Source of the DNA: a virus
Virus record (IMG/VR): IMGVR_UViG_3300008448_000583
Span: 1-25,092 of that record
DNA length: 25,092 nucleotides
Strand: one strand, 5' to 3'
Below the pieces are notes generated by a model that ran no database searches, was not told the DNA's origin, and saw only the letters and a list, made by a program, of their open reading frames with translations. Both the position numbers and the translations under genes were made by a program. This document shows, in pieces, positions 13,772-20,305 of the stretch (position 1 is its first letter; every line of letters starts with the position of its first letter).

Positions 13772-13903
13772 ATGAACGTAGATAGATTTATGAGAATAGT
13801 AACAAATGAAAGATTGCAAAAAAAGTTTACACAAAAGTTCTATTATGTGGTAAAGTGGTTTGTAATAATATTTTGGAGTTATTTTTTATGGCGGATAATT
13901 TAA
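13772..13903 (+). CDS. Small membrane protein, unknown
   Basis: A 43-residue protein with a strong ribosome-binding site (TAGGAG, six bases before the ATG). After a basic N-terminal part (MNVDRFMRIVTNERLQKKF) it ends in a hydrophobic, aromatic segment of about 18 residues (YYVVKWFVIIFWSYFLW), probably a single membrane helix. It is the first gene behind the rightward early promoter and overlaps the next by 16 bases. Position suggests an early host-directed peptide; nothing more can be said. Confidence 0.65.
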   Translation: MNVDRFMRIVTNERLQKKFTQKFYYVVKWFVIIFWSYFLWRII

Positions 13904-14073
13904 GAAGAGTATCAGAAATATTGCACGACATGGTAGAAGACTTTAAAAAGTCTAATGACGAATGGGAGAAAAAATATGGATCAACAAATGTATCACGATC
14001 AAGTAATGATGGAAAAACAAATGATGGAAGTAAACAAATACATAACGGAGGGAAGCAAGATGGGAGTTTATAA
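13888..14073 (+). CDS. Small protein with low-complexity tail
   Basis: A 61-residue protein: an acidic helical first half (MADNLRRVSEILHDMVEDFK) and a Ser/Asn/Gly/Asp/Lys-rich second half (SSNDGKTNDGSKQIHNGGKQ) produced by a repeated ATGATGGAA DNA motif. GGAG precedes the ATG by nine bases. The tail is probably disordered. It overlaps the Erf gene by 14 bases, or by about 100 if Erf starts further upstream. Family not recognised. Confidence 0.6.
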   Translation: MADNLRRVSEILHDMVEDFKKSNDEWEKKYGSTNVSRSSNDGKTNDGSKQIHNGGKQDGSL

Positions 14074-14479
14074 AAAGTTAATGCAAGCAAGATTAGAGTT
14101 ACAAGAAACAAACTTAACTAAATCTGGACACAATAAATTTGCTGGATATAAGTATTTTGAACTGGGTGACTTTTTGCCTGCTATTCAAAAAATATTTGCA
14201 AAATTAAACATCTGTGGTATTGTGTCTTTTGGTCAAGAGTTAGCAACATTAACTATTACAGATTTAGAAGACGGATCTCAAACACAAATTACTAGCCCTA
14301 TGTCTACAGCAGCACTTAAGGGCTGTCATGAAGTGCAGAATCTAGGTGCTGTGCAAACATATATCCGTAGATACTTATGGGTAGCTGCTCTTGAGATTGT
14401 TGAGCATGACGTAGTAGATGCAAGTGCTGGTGCTGCAACATTTAAGATGAAAGATACTAAAGCAGAGGACTTTATCTAA
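14060..14479 (+). CDS. erf: Erf-family single-strand annealing protein
   Basis: A 139-residue annealing protein of the ERF superfamily, which pairs complementary single strands in phage recombination and genome circularisation. The signature is NKFAGYKYFELGDFLPAIQK early and, later, GCHEVQNLGAVQTYIRRYLW with the conserved Gln/Tyr/Arg-Arg segment. The start used has GGAGG eight bases upstream. An in-frame ATG at 13976 also has GGGAG seven bases upstream and would add a Met/Gln-rich leader of 28 residues, so the true N-terminus is uncertain. The next gene encodes the matching exonuclease. Confidence 0.85.
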   Translation: MGVYKKLMQARLELQETNLTKSGHNKFAGYKYFELGDFLPAIQKIFAKLNICGIVSFGQELATLTITDLEDGSQTQITSPMSTAALKGCHEVQNLGAVQTYIRRYLWVAALEIVEHDVVDASAGAATFKMKDTKAEDFI

Positions 14480-15081
14480 TGGAACAACGTTCAGAAGAGT
14501 GGTTTCAGGCACGACTAGGCAAAGTTACAGCTAGTCGTGTAGCTGATGTATTAGCCAAGATTAAAAGTGGTGAGTCTGCATCTAGACGTAACTACAAGAT
14601 TCAGCTAGTAAGTGAAAGACTTACAGGTGAAAAGCAAGAAACATATATTAACCAAGCGATGCAAGATGGAATTGACAGGGAATTCTATGCTAGGGAAAGA
14701 TATGTGCAACAACATGGTGAAGTGGAAGAAGTAGGATTTATTCAGCATCCTACTTTGGAAGCTGGTGCTAGTCCAGATGGTTTAGTAGGTGATGATGGAT
14801 TGATTGAGATTAAATGCCCATTAGGCACTACACATACTGAAACATTAATGACACAAGAAGTTCCGAGCAAGTATATACCACAAATACAATTTCAGCTACT
14901 ATGTACAGGTCGGAAGTGGTGTGACTTTATAAGTTACAATCCTATGTTTCCAGAGCATTTGCAATTATTTGTGAAACGTGTGGATGCCGACCCTGTATAC
15001 CAAAAAGAACTAGAAGTAGAAGTAGGTAAGTTTTTAGATGAGGTGAATGATGTAATCAACAAACTTAAGGAGATTGAATGA
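14479..15081 (+). CDS. YqaJ-type recombination exonuclease
   Basis: A 200-residue lambda-exonuclease-like nuclease that resects double-stranded DNA to make substrate for the annealing protein. The N-terminal RSEEWFQARLGKVTASRVAD is the YqaJ signature. The catalytic core is GASPDGLVGDDGLIEIKCP with Asp100, Glu110 and Lys112; an upstream Glu in GIDREFYARERY completes the site. YIPQIQFQLLCTGRKWCDFI also fits the family. It starts on the Erf stop (TAATG). Together they form a two-component recombination system like Red alpha/beta. Confidence 0.9.
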   Translation: MEQRSEEWFQARLGKVTASRVADVLAKIKSGESASRRNYKIQLVSERLTGEKQETYINQAMQDGIDREFYARERYVQQHGEVEEVGFIQHPTLEAGASPDGLVGDDGLIEIKCPLGTTHTETLMTQEVPSKYIPQIQFQLLCTGRKWCDFISYNPMFPEHLQLFVKRVDADPVYQKELEVEVGKFLDEVNDVINKLKEIE

Positions 15082-15290
15082 GACTAACAGAGGAACAAAG
15101 ACTAAAACTTATGATGGCTAGTAGTGGTTTAACGCCTAGAAAGTTTTGGGATTTAGGTGAAGATGGTCAAGCACCTTACATGGAAAAGCTTCATGCAGCA
15201 ATAGATGAAATACTAGAAGCTAATCCAGACGCATTTAGAGGTTCAGTAGTAAAGAAGCATTATACTAGACGTAAAAACGCAGTTAGATAA
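15078..15290 (+). CDS. Small basic unknown protein in the recombination operon
   Basis: A 70-residue protein with LTEEQRLKLMMASSGLTPRKF at the start and a basic end (KKHYTRRKNAVR). AAGGAG precedes the ATG and it overlaps the exonuclease stop by four bases (ATGA). It sits between the exonuclease and SSB-like genes, so a role in DNA processing is possible. No family recognised. Confidence 0.7.
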   Translation: MRLTEEQRLKLMMASSGLTPRKFWDLGEDGQAPYMEKLHAAIDEILEANPDAFRGSVVKKHYTRRKNAVR

Positions 15291-15305
15291 CTTAAGGAGA
15301 AAAGC

Positions 15306-15542
15306 ATGGCAGAACAAAAGTACGATAATACAAACACCTTTACATTGTTTAAGAACGATCAAGGTGACAACCCTAAAAAACCAAACTACACTGGAATTTT
15401 AAATTCTGAAGGAGTTGAGTTTAGACTTGCTGGTTGGATTCGTGAGGGTAAAAACGGTAAGTTTATTAGCGGAACTATTCAGTTAAAAGACGGTGATATT
15501 AAACCTAAAAAACAAGAGGTAGATGAGGATGTTCCTTTCTAG
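15306..15542 (+). CDS. Small SSB-like protein
   Basis: A 78-residue protein ending in the acidic tip DEDVPF, which mimics the DDDIPF tail by which bacterial SSB recruits partner proteins. The body (TFTLFKNDQGDNPKKPNYTG, then EFRLAGWIREGKNGKFISGT) has the beta-rich, aromatic make-up of a short OB fold. It is much shorter than cellular SSB, with almost no linker. An excellent AAGGAG precedes the ATG. It follows the Erf and YqaJ genes and probably coats single strands in the same pathway. A hairpin overlaps its stop codon. Confidence 0.7.
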   Translation: MAEQKYDNTNTFTLFKNDQGDNPKKPNYTGILNSEGVEFRLAGWIREGKNGKFISGTIQLKDGDIKPKKQEVDEDVPF

Positions 15543-15552
15543 GAACACCCTC
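15525..15552. terminator. Hairpin between SSB-like gene and pqqA
   Basis: GAGG-A-TGTTCCT (15525-15536) pairs with AGGAACA-C-CCTC (15541-15552) with one mismatch and a TTCT loop. It covers the stop codon of the SSB-like gene and lies 10 bases beyond the end of the opposing pqqA. There is no T tract on either side, so termination in either direction is plausible but unproven. Confidence 0.45.
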
Positions 15553-15561
15553 TCTAAAGCA

Positions 15562-15633
15562 TTACTTATTCATTACATACATTGTAACTTCAAAGCCAAA
15601 ACGCATTTCAGTAACAGCTGGTTTTGTCCACAT
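15562..15633 (-). CDS. pqqA: PqqA, peptide precursor of pyrroloquinoline quinone
   Basis: A 23-codon gene on the strand opposite its neighbours. The peptide reads MWTKPAVTEMRFGFEVTMY and ends VMNK, which matches proteobacterial PqqA (MWTKPxxTxxRxGFEVTMY pattern). The two residues that become PQQ, Glu15 and Tyr19 in E-V-T-M-Y, have the exact spacing. In the known pathway PqqD presents the peptide, the radical-SAM enzyme PqqE crosslinks Glu to Tyr, and proteases and PqqB/PqqC finish the cofactor used by methanol and glucose dehydrogenases. AAGGA lies eight bases before the ATG. No other pqq gene is in the window, so host enzymes must process the peptide. No clear sigma-70 promoter is seen upstream; a small CAAGC/GCTTG hairpin lies at 15655-15670. 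The 207-base gap between rightward genes holds only this gene and its flanks. Confidence 0.9.
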   Translation of the reverse strand: MWTKPAVTEMRFGFEVTMYVMNK

Positions 15634-15749
15634 GATTATGTCCTTATTAAAATCCAAGCGAATTAGCTTGTATAGATATTGTGACCAATAATCTGTGTAA
15701 TAGCAAGTAATAAACATTTATTTTACCCTAATGAAAATACGGAGACATT

Positions 15750-16112
15750 ATGGATTATGATGACGATATAGTGGATTATGATGACAAAAGCCAACTGTCA
15801 GAGCTTCCAGAAGCCAAGCTATTATTGGCTATGCTATACCAGACTATTAATGACGCACTTTATGAACCTAAAAAAGTAAGACAAAATGCTACAAGTAGAT
15901 CTGTAACAAGTTTAAAGTCTAAAAATAAAATAGCTTTACGAGACAGGATTGATGCTATACAATGGTTATTTGATGATAATGATGTTTATGATTTATGTTG
16001 TGAATTAGCTGGCATGAGTAAATATAATATCAGAGAAATGATTATTCAGAAACTTGGTGCAGCACAGATACTCCCTTTAGTACATGGATTCTATCAACCA
16101 AATGGAGATTAA
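15750..16112 (+). CDS. Unknown acidic protein
   Basis: A 120-residue protein with a very acidic N-terminus (MDYDDDIVDYDDKSQLSELP), a basic middle (KKVRQNATSRSVTSLKSKNK) and a helical C-terminal half with ALRDRIDAIQWLFDDNDVYD. CGGAG is eight bases before the ATG. The alternating charge suggests a nucleic-acid or protein-binding adaptor, and the C-terminal half could be a helix-turn-helix-like bundle. No known family. It begins the second part of the rightward unit, after pqqA. Confidence 0.7.
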   Translation: MDYDDDIVDYDDKSQLSELPEAKLLLAMLYQTINDALYEPKKVRQNATSRSVTSLKSKNKIALRDRIDAIQWLFDDNDVYDLCCELAGMSKYNIREMIIQKLGAAQILPLVHGFYQPNGD

Positions 16113-16485
16113 TACTTTAGAAGCAGATATAGCTTGTTATGCTACAGCTGTATATCATGAAGTTAATAATAGATCATTAGAGGAGAAATTAGGTGTCATT
16201 AATGTTATTCGTAATCGTGTCAAATCTGGTCGCTGGGGTTCTGATGTATGCTCTGTTGTTTATGCTTCTGGGCAATTTATTGGCGTTACAGACGAAAGCC
16301 ATAAGAAGGTTGATAAAAAGACGTATCTTGAAACGAAACTACTGGTGCTTGATGCAGTTGTATTTAATAAATATGCTAACCCAGTTGCAAATGCTTTATA
16401 CTTCCATGATGACTCGATTATACCGAAACATTCGTGGTTTGGTTATAGCAAAATTACTCACATAGGAAGGATGGTATTTTATTGA
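16102..16485 (+). CDS. SleB-type cell wall hydrolase
   Basis: A 127-residue protein of the Hydrolase_2 (SleB) family, lytic-transglycosylase-like enzymes that cut peptidoglycan glycan strands. The family pattern is ACYATAVYHEVNNRSLEEKL, with the probable catalytic Glu at residue 20, followed by VINVIRNRV and VYASGQF. The C-terminal half (NALYFHDDSIIPKHSWF) also fits. There is no signal peptide, so it needs a holin or acts at entry. It may start at 16084, six codons earlier; neither start has a good ribosome-binding site, and it overlaps the previous gene. It is distant from the holin cassette at about 21 kb. Confidence 0.8.
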   Translation: MEINTLEADIACYATAVYHEVNNRSLEEKLGVINVIRNRVKSGRWGSDVCSVVYASGQFIGVTDESHKKVDKKTYLETKLLVLDAVVFNKYANPVANALYFHDDSIIPKHSWFGYSKITHIGRMVFY

Positions 16486-16715
16486 TGAAACCGTTAGCAT
16501 GGCTTGTAGAAGAATTTGATAGCACAGGTAAACTTGTATGGTCTGGTCTTATGACTGCAGAACCTACAGAACTTTCATGGTTTAAAGACCTGAAATCTAA
16601 ACTTCACAATGTCACTATAACGCCATTGATACCAGACACTAAAAAGATTATTAAGGTTACTAACATAAAGAAATACGACAGTAAAAAATTAACGGAGGCA
16701 CATGGTGGACTATAA
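16485..16715 (+). CDS. Small unknown protein
   Basis: A 76-residue protein beginning MKPLAWLVEEFDSTGKLVWS and containing TPLIPDTKKIIKVTNIKKYD. The ATG at 16485 shares one base with the hydrolase stop (TGATG), so translation is probably coupled; AGGAAGG lies 14 bases upstream. Beta-rich in its first half, basic at the end. No recognised family. Confidence 0.65.
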   Translation: MKPLAWLVEEFDSTGKLVWSGLMTAEPTELSWFKDLKSKLHNVTITPLIPDTKKIIKVTNIKKYDSKKLTEAHGGL

Positions 16716-16851
16716 CCCACTTACACAAGAACAAATAATTGATGCTTATAGCAAGGTTTTTCCAACCAGATATGAGCCAATGACAATAGATAGAATGATA
16801 CAGTTTGCAAGAATTATTGAACAATTACATGGGATAAAATATGAAGCCTAG
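16702..16851 (+). CDS. 49-residue unknown protein
   Basis: A short helical protein with PLTQEQIIDAYSKVFPTRYE and TIDRMIQFARIIEQLHGI; the last motif is common in small phage proteins of unknown role. GGAGG lies three bases before the ATG at 16702 and six before a GTG at 16705, so the GTG may be the real start. It overlaps its neighbours by 14 and 11 bases, which fits a tight operon. Confidence 0.65.
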   Translation: MVDYNPLTQEQIIDAYSKVFPTRYEPMTIDRMIQFARIIEQLHGIKYEA

Positions 16852-17566
16852 TTTATTTATAGCAACACCAATGTACGGAGGTTTGTGTTACGGCACATAT
16901 CTAGAATCTATGCTTAAACTACAGGCATGGCTTATATCTAAAGATATAGACGCATATTTCTCATTTCTTTATAATGAAAGTCTTATTACTCGTGGTCGTA
17001 ATACGCTTGTAAATGATTTTCTAAAAGGTGATGCAACACATATGATGTTTATAGATGCAGACATTAGCTTTGAGCCAGAGCACTTCTTTAAAATGCTAGA
17101 TGCTGATGTAGATATTATCTGTGGTGTATATCCAAAGAAAGAAATAAATTGGGCTGGTGTTAAATTTGCTATTGACAAGAAAGTTCCAGAACATCAACTG
17201 AAATACTTTACAGGTGAGTATGTAGTGAATCTAGTTAATGAAACTGATCTAGTTCCTACTGATAAACCATTTGAAGTTAAACATGGTGGCACAGGCTTTA
17301 TGTTAATCAAGCGTGAGGTATTTGAGAAGTTAAAAGACAAATGTCCGTCATATATTCATAACATGAATGACACTAATGATAACTCTGATCTAGGCGATAA
17401 AATTACAGAATACTTTGCAACAAGTATAGATGAGAACAATCATTTATTATCTGAAGATTACCATTTCTGTAAACTTGCTCGTGATAATGGTATTAAAGTA
17501 CATGGTGCAGCATGGACACAGCTAGTCCATACAGGAACTTATCAGTATAGTGGGAGATTAGTATGA
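16841..17566 (+). CDS. GT-A type glycosyltransferase
   Basis: A 241-residue cytoplasmic protein with the fold signs of a GT-A glycosyltransferase. SLFIATPMYGGLCYGTYLES begins the nucleotide-binding half. FIDADISFEP near residue 71 carries the D-x-D motif (Asp72, Asp74) that binds metal and nucleotide sugar. HGGTGFMLIKREVFEKL and SEDYHFCKLARDNGIKV follow as in related enzymes. The acceptor could be phage DNA, a virion protein or host surface sugar, and cannot be told from sequence. The next genes include a methyltransferase, suggesting a modification cassette. Confidence 0.8.
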   Translation: MKPSLFIATPMYGGLCYGTYLESMLKLQAWLISKDIDAYFSFLYNESLITRGRNTLVNDFLKGDATHMMFIDADISFEPEHFFKMLDADVDIICGVYPKKEINWAGVKFAIDKKVPEHQLKYFTGEYVVNLVNETDLVPTDKPFEVKHGGTGFMLIKREVFEKLKDKCPSYIHNMNDTNDNSDLGDKITEYFATSIDENNHLLSEDYHFCKLARDNGIKVHGAAWTQLVHTGTYQYSGRLV

Positions 17567-17766
17567 CCAAGCCATATATCAAAGTAGTTAGTATTAAAGA
17601 TACAAAAGTAGGTGATTGCAAGTTAACGCTTGACATGAATCAAGCAGGAAGAGAAATAATACTACAAGCAGGCATACAAAAAGCGTTATCAGATTACGTT
17701 GTAGAAAACTCAAAAAAACTATCGTTTTGGAATAAGCTACAAATCTGTTGGAACATATTGAAATGA
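17563..17766 (+). CDS. Small unknown protein between modification enzymes
   Basis: A 67-residue protein: YIKVVSIKDTKVGDCKLTLD, then a helix (GREIILQAGIQKALSDYVVE) and a C-terminal hydrophobic aromatic part (LSFWNKLQICWNILK). GGGAG precedes the ATG, which overlaps the glycosyltransferase stop (ATGA); its own stop overlaps the next start in the same way. This coupling suggests a shared role with the two enzymes. Unrecognised family. Confidence 0.65.
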   Translation: MTKPYIKVVSIKDTKVGDCKLTLDMNQAGREIILQAGIQKALSDYVVENSKKLSFWNKLQICWNILK

Positions 17767-18353
17767 TAATTCCTAATAACATGATTAGCCATATAGGTAA
17801 GATATTTCAAGGTGAATACGCTATTGGGAAAATTAGCAATCCATCTATTATAGATATTGGTGCTAACGTTGGTGGCTTTGCAGTATGGGCACATGAATAC
17901 TTTGATAACGCAAAAATAGATTGTTATGAGCCTATAAAAGAAAACTATAATCTGTTAAGGCAAAACATAGAAGGTACTGATATAGCTGTTAGGAACATAG
18001 CCATAGGCAAAGATGATGGTGAACGTATGATGTATTATGGCACTCATAACTGTGGTGAAGCAAGTTTATATCAAGGTGAAGAGCAAAGAGCAGATGGTGA
18101 AATGGTAAAAGTAATGTCAGCTAAACATTTACCAAGATGCGACATCATGAAGATTGACACAGAAGGTGCGGAAATTGAGATACTTGAAAACCTAGTTCAT
18201 TTTCCAAGCATATTTTTAATAGAGTTTCATTCTGCATACAATAGACGTAGAATTGATGAATTATTACTTGACTATACGCTAATAGAGTGTACAATGCGAG
18301 GATGGAATTATGGAATACTTAAATATATTAAATCATCTTTAGTGGGGATATAA
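17763..18353 (+). CDS. FkbM-family methyltransferase
   Basis: A 196-residue SAM-dependent methyltransferase. Motif I is SIIDIGANVGGF (about residues 28-39), the acidic ribose-binding residue follows in IDCYEP (about 52-57), and DIMKIDTEGAEIEILENL (about 127-143) is the FkbM signature. FkbM enzymes O-methylate sugars and other small groups, often beside glycosyltransferases, as here. The start at 17763 forms an ATGA junction; an in-frame ATG at 17748 would add five residues. The likely role is finishing a sugar made or attached by the neighbouring enzyme. Confidence 0.85.
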   Translation: MIIPNNMISHIGKIFQGEYAIGKISNPSIIDIGANVGGFAVWAHEYFDNAKIDCYEPIKENYNLLRQNIEGTDIAVRNIAIGKDDGERMMYYGTHNCGEASLYQGEEQRADGEMVKVMSAKHLPRCDIMKIDTEGAEIEILENLVHFPSIFLIEFHSAYNRRRIDELLLDYTLIECTMRGWNYGILKYIKSSLVGI

Positions 18354-18673
18354 TGGGAGCACCAAGACTTTATAATCAAGAGTTAATAAACGAAATACAA
18401 GCGTTTATAGACTCACCACAATGCAGAACTAATACTGATGCTAGAAGACATTTTAAGATGAATGGAACAAAGCTAAAAGAATTAGCAGCACAAGGCTTAC
18501 TTAAACTTAAGCCTACATTAAGCAAGAGTATGGTAGCAAGAATTGGTAATGAAGCGTATCGTATTAAAAAATCTTTAACAAAGGAGGTAGTAGATGGACA
18601 ACGTAAATCATCCGAAGCATTATTTGGTAGGGGGGTTGGAAGCGATAGATATTATAGCGAGTCGTTTGACTAA
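18353..18673 (+). CDS. Small basic helix-turn-helix-like protein
   Basis: A 106-residue basic protein starting MGAPRLYNQELINEIQAFID. RTNTDARRHFKMNGTKLKEL resembles a helix-turn-helix. The C-terminal part (TLSKSMVARIGNEAYRIKKS) is Lys/Arg-rich. It starts on the methyltransferase stop (TAATG). The last 80 bases overlap the DUF3310 gene in another frame. DNA binding is plausible, no family is assigned. Confidence 0.6.
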   Translation: MGAPRLYNQELINEIQAFIDSPQCRTNTDARRHFKMNGTKLKELAAQGLLKLKPTLSKSMVARIGNEAYRIKKSLTKEVVDGQRKSSEALFGRGVGSDRYYSESFD

Positions 18674-18872
18674 AGAGGAGTTTATTGGTTATTTAAAAGG
18701 ATCTAAACTTAAATATGATTTAAGATATCCATTTAAGGGTAGACCAGAAGAAGATTTAGCTAAATCTGAATGGTATAAAAACAAGTTGGTAGAGGTAATG
18801 CGTGATGAAGAGGCTATTAATCCTCCAGAAGTTACTGCACAGCTACAAAGACTTGAAATGGTAGATGATTAG
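18594..18872 (+). CDS. DUF3310 protein
   Basis: A 92-residue protein of the DUF3310 family (sometimes labelled SaV-like or nucleotide kinase), widespread in phages. DNVNHPKHYLVGGLEAIDII at the N-terminus and the later LKGSKLKYDLRYPFKGRPEE with DLAKSEWYKNKL are the hallmarks. Its biochemical role is not established. A near-perfect AAAGGAGG lies six bases before the ATG, one of the strongest ribosome-binding sites in the window, inside the preceding gene. Confidence 0.85.
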   Translation: MDNVNHPKHYLVGGLEAIDIIASRLTKEEFIGYLKGSKLKYDLRYPFKGRPEEDLAKSEWYKNKLVEVMRDEEAINPPEVTAQLQRLEMVDD

Positions 18873-19377
18873 CATTAAAATAAAAGATGAAATTGTATCC
18901 CATTGTAGAAGCATATTAAAAACAACTAATTTTGGGAAAAGAGGTATTGCTGATGGTGATGCCTCTGAACAATTAAGAGGTATTGTAGGTCAATCAGTTG
19001 TTCAAGACTTACTTGGTTTGCCATTAATACAAGATGCTAATGGATTTGATGGTGGTATAGATTTTACATATAAAAATAAAACTTATGATGTAAAAACTAT
19101 GGGTAGAAACTGTGATCCTAAACCTTATTTTGTAAATAATTTAATAGGTATGCAAGATAAGTATAAAGTAGACAGATATATATTTTGTAGTTTAAATCGT
19201 ATTAATATGACTTTAACAATATGTGGATGGATAGATAAAAAAGAATTTTTACAAAAAGCTAATTTTTATCTAAAAGGAACTGTTAGAACAAGAAGTGACA
19301 ACACTACTTTTGAAACAAAAGCAGATCTATATGAGATTAAAAATACAGATCTACATAACTTTAATTTAATCGTCTAA
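18865..19377 (+). CDS. PD-(D/E)XK nuclease-like protein
   Basis: A 170-residue protein with a restriction-endonuclease-like core: RGIVGQSVVQDLLGLP, then GFDGGIDFTYKNKTYDVKT, in which Asp66 and Asp75-Val-Lys77 fit the D...(D/E)-x-K metal site, and Glu35 may be the helical acid. A C-terminal beta-rich half follows (RYIFCSLNRINMTLTICGWI). It may be a phage DNA-processing or host-DNA-degrading nuclease; specificity is unknown. It overlaps DUF3310 by eight bases and ends the rightward unit, overlapping the opposing gene's end by 12 bases. No terminator was seen there. Confidence 0.7.
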   Translation: MISIKIKDEIVSHCRSILKTTNFGKRGIADGDASEQLRGIVGQSVVQDLLGLPLIQDANGFDGGIDFTYKNKTYDVKTMGRNCDPKPYFVNNLIGMQDKYKVDRYIFCSLNRINMTLTICGWIDKKEFLQKANFYLKGTVRTRSDNTTFETKADLYEIKNTDLHNFNLIV

Positions 19378-19533
19378 ATCTGGAATTTCTGAATATACTG
19401 ATAAACCATCGCCACTAATCTCTATGTGGCTTCCGTCATCCAATACCAGAATAAGTAAGTCTTCACCGTAGTAGGCTTCTGCTTCTACTATTTGCTTTCC
19501 TACAATGTGCTCACATAACTTTTCTAAATTCAT
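19366..19533 (-). CDS. Small acidic conserved phage protein
   Basis: A 55-residue acidic protein: MNLEKLCEHIVGKQIVEAEA, then LLILVLDDGSHIEISGDGLS and a final IPDLDD. I have seen this pattern in small unannotated phage proteins with a beta-strand core. The start was set at 19533, where AGGAAATATT precedes the ATG; a longer frame exists upstream but overlaps the exonuclease end. It ends the leftward lysis-side unit. Function unknown. Confidence 0.7.
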   Translation of the reverse strand: MNLEKLCEHIVGKQIVEAEAYYGEDLLILVLDDGSHIEISGDGLSVYSEIPDLDD

Positions 19534-19541
19534 AATATTTC

Positions 19542-20279
19542 CTATATGCTGATAACCGCTTCTTTTGCTACTTTTTCTGATTTTACTGCACGAGACCATG
19601 AGCCACATCCTTGACATTGAAAGCGTTGATAAACTCTAGACAAACTAACTTGAGTGCCACGTTTATTTAATTTGCGTGAACCGCAATTTGGACAACAAGT
19701 ATTTGCGGAATACGCATTATGATTTGGATGTGATTTAATCCATGCTTTAAACTTGTCGTACACTTTCTCTAGAAGAATAACATCGTTCTTATTGTATTCT
19801 TCCATAGTCTTCCATGCCTTACGATCATTATTCATACACTTGACCCATAAAGTATGACCTTCATGTTCAGTCTTGCTTCCTAATCCTAAAGCTTGTGATA
19901 CATAGTCTAGTTTGTTAGAAACAAATCTAAACTGTCTTCTTGCTACTTGCAATAAATCTATCTGTTTAACAGGTGCTGGAGGGCTCATACCAGACAATAA
20001 AAATTCTTTTTGTAGGATAGGTATATCAAACCTAGATCCATTATAATGCACTACGGCATCAGCTTCGTCTAATAGTTTATGCACTGACTCTAACATTTTT
20101 TTCTTGCCAGACTTCTGAATTGAGTCAAACATGATTTTAGATTCACCATACCATTTAGCAGCATAGCAAAGTGTATAAGATGATTCTAATAGCTGATTAA
20201 TTGAAATGTTTTGGTCGTAGATACCCCATACATGAGCTGTATTAGGTGATACTTCTATATCAATCATTAAAATTTTCAT
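19542..20279 (-). CDS. DEDDy 3'-5' exonuclease-like protein with zinc ribbon
   Basis: A 245-residue ribonuclease-H-fold exonuclease. MKILMIDIEVSP gives Asp7 and Glu9 (motif I), VVHYNGSRFDIPILQKEF gives Asp85 (motif II) and YNKNDVILLEKVY gives Tyr162 and Asp166 (motif III), so all DEDDy residues are present. The C-terminal 55 residues are an added zinc ribbon: CCPNCGSRKLNKRG then QRFQCQGCGSWSR (Cys196, 199, 222, 225). The domain resembles the exonuclease part of polymerase B and YprB-type proteins, without a polymerase. Substrate unknown; the ribbon may hold DNA or RNA. A -10 element lies 27 bases upstream. Confidence 0.8.
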   Translation of the reverse strand: MKILMIDIEVSPNTAHVWGIYDQNISINQLLESSYTLCYAAKWYGESKIMFDSIQKSGKKKMLESVHKLLDEADAVVHYNGSRFDIPILQKEFLLSGMSPPAPVKQIDLLQVARRQFRFVSNKLDYVSQALGLGSKTEHEGHTLWVKCMNNDRKAWKTMEEYNKNDVILLEKVYDKFKAWIKSHPNHNAYSANTCCPNCGSRKLNKRGTQVSLSRVYQRFQCQGCGSWSRAVKSEKVAKEAVISI

Positions 20280-20305
20280 AGTAGTCTCTATTAATTAGAT
20301 ACACT

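Noticed and set aside
14479-15081. Horizontal insertion of a host nuclease gene
   Set aside because: The gene is in the expected phage place beside Erf, with matching composition and a coupled start.
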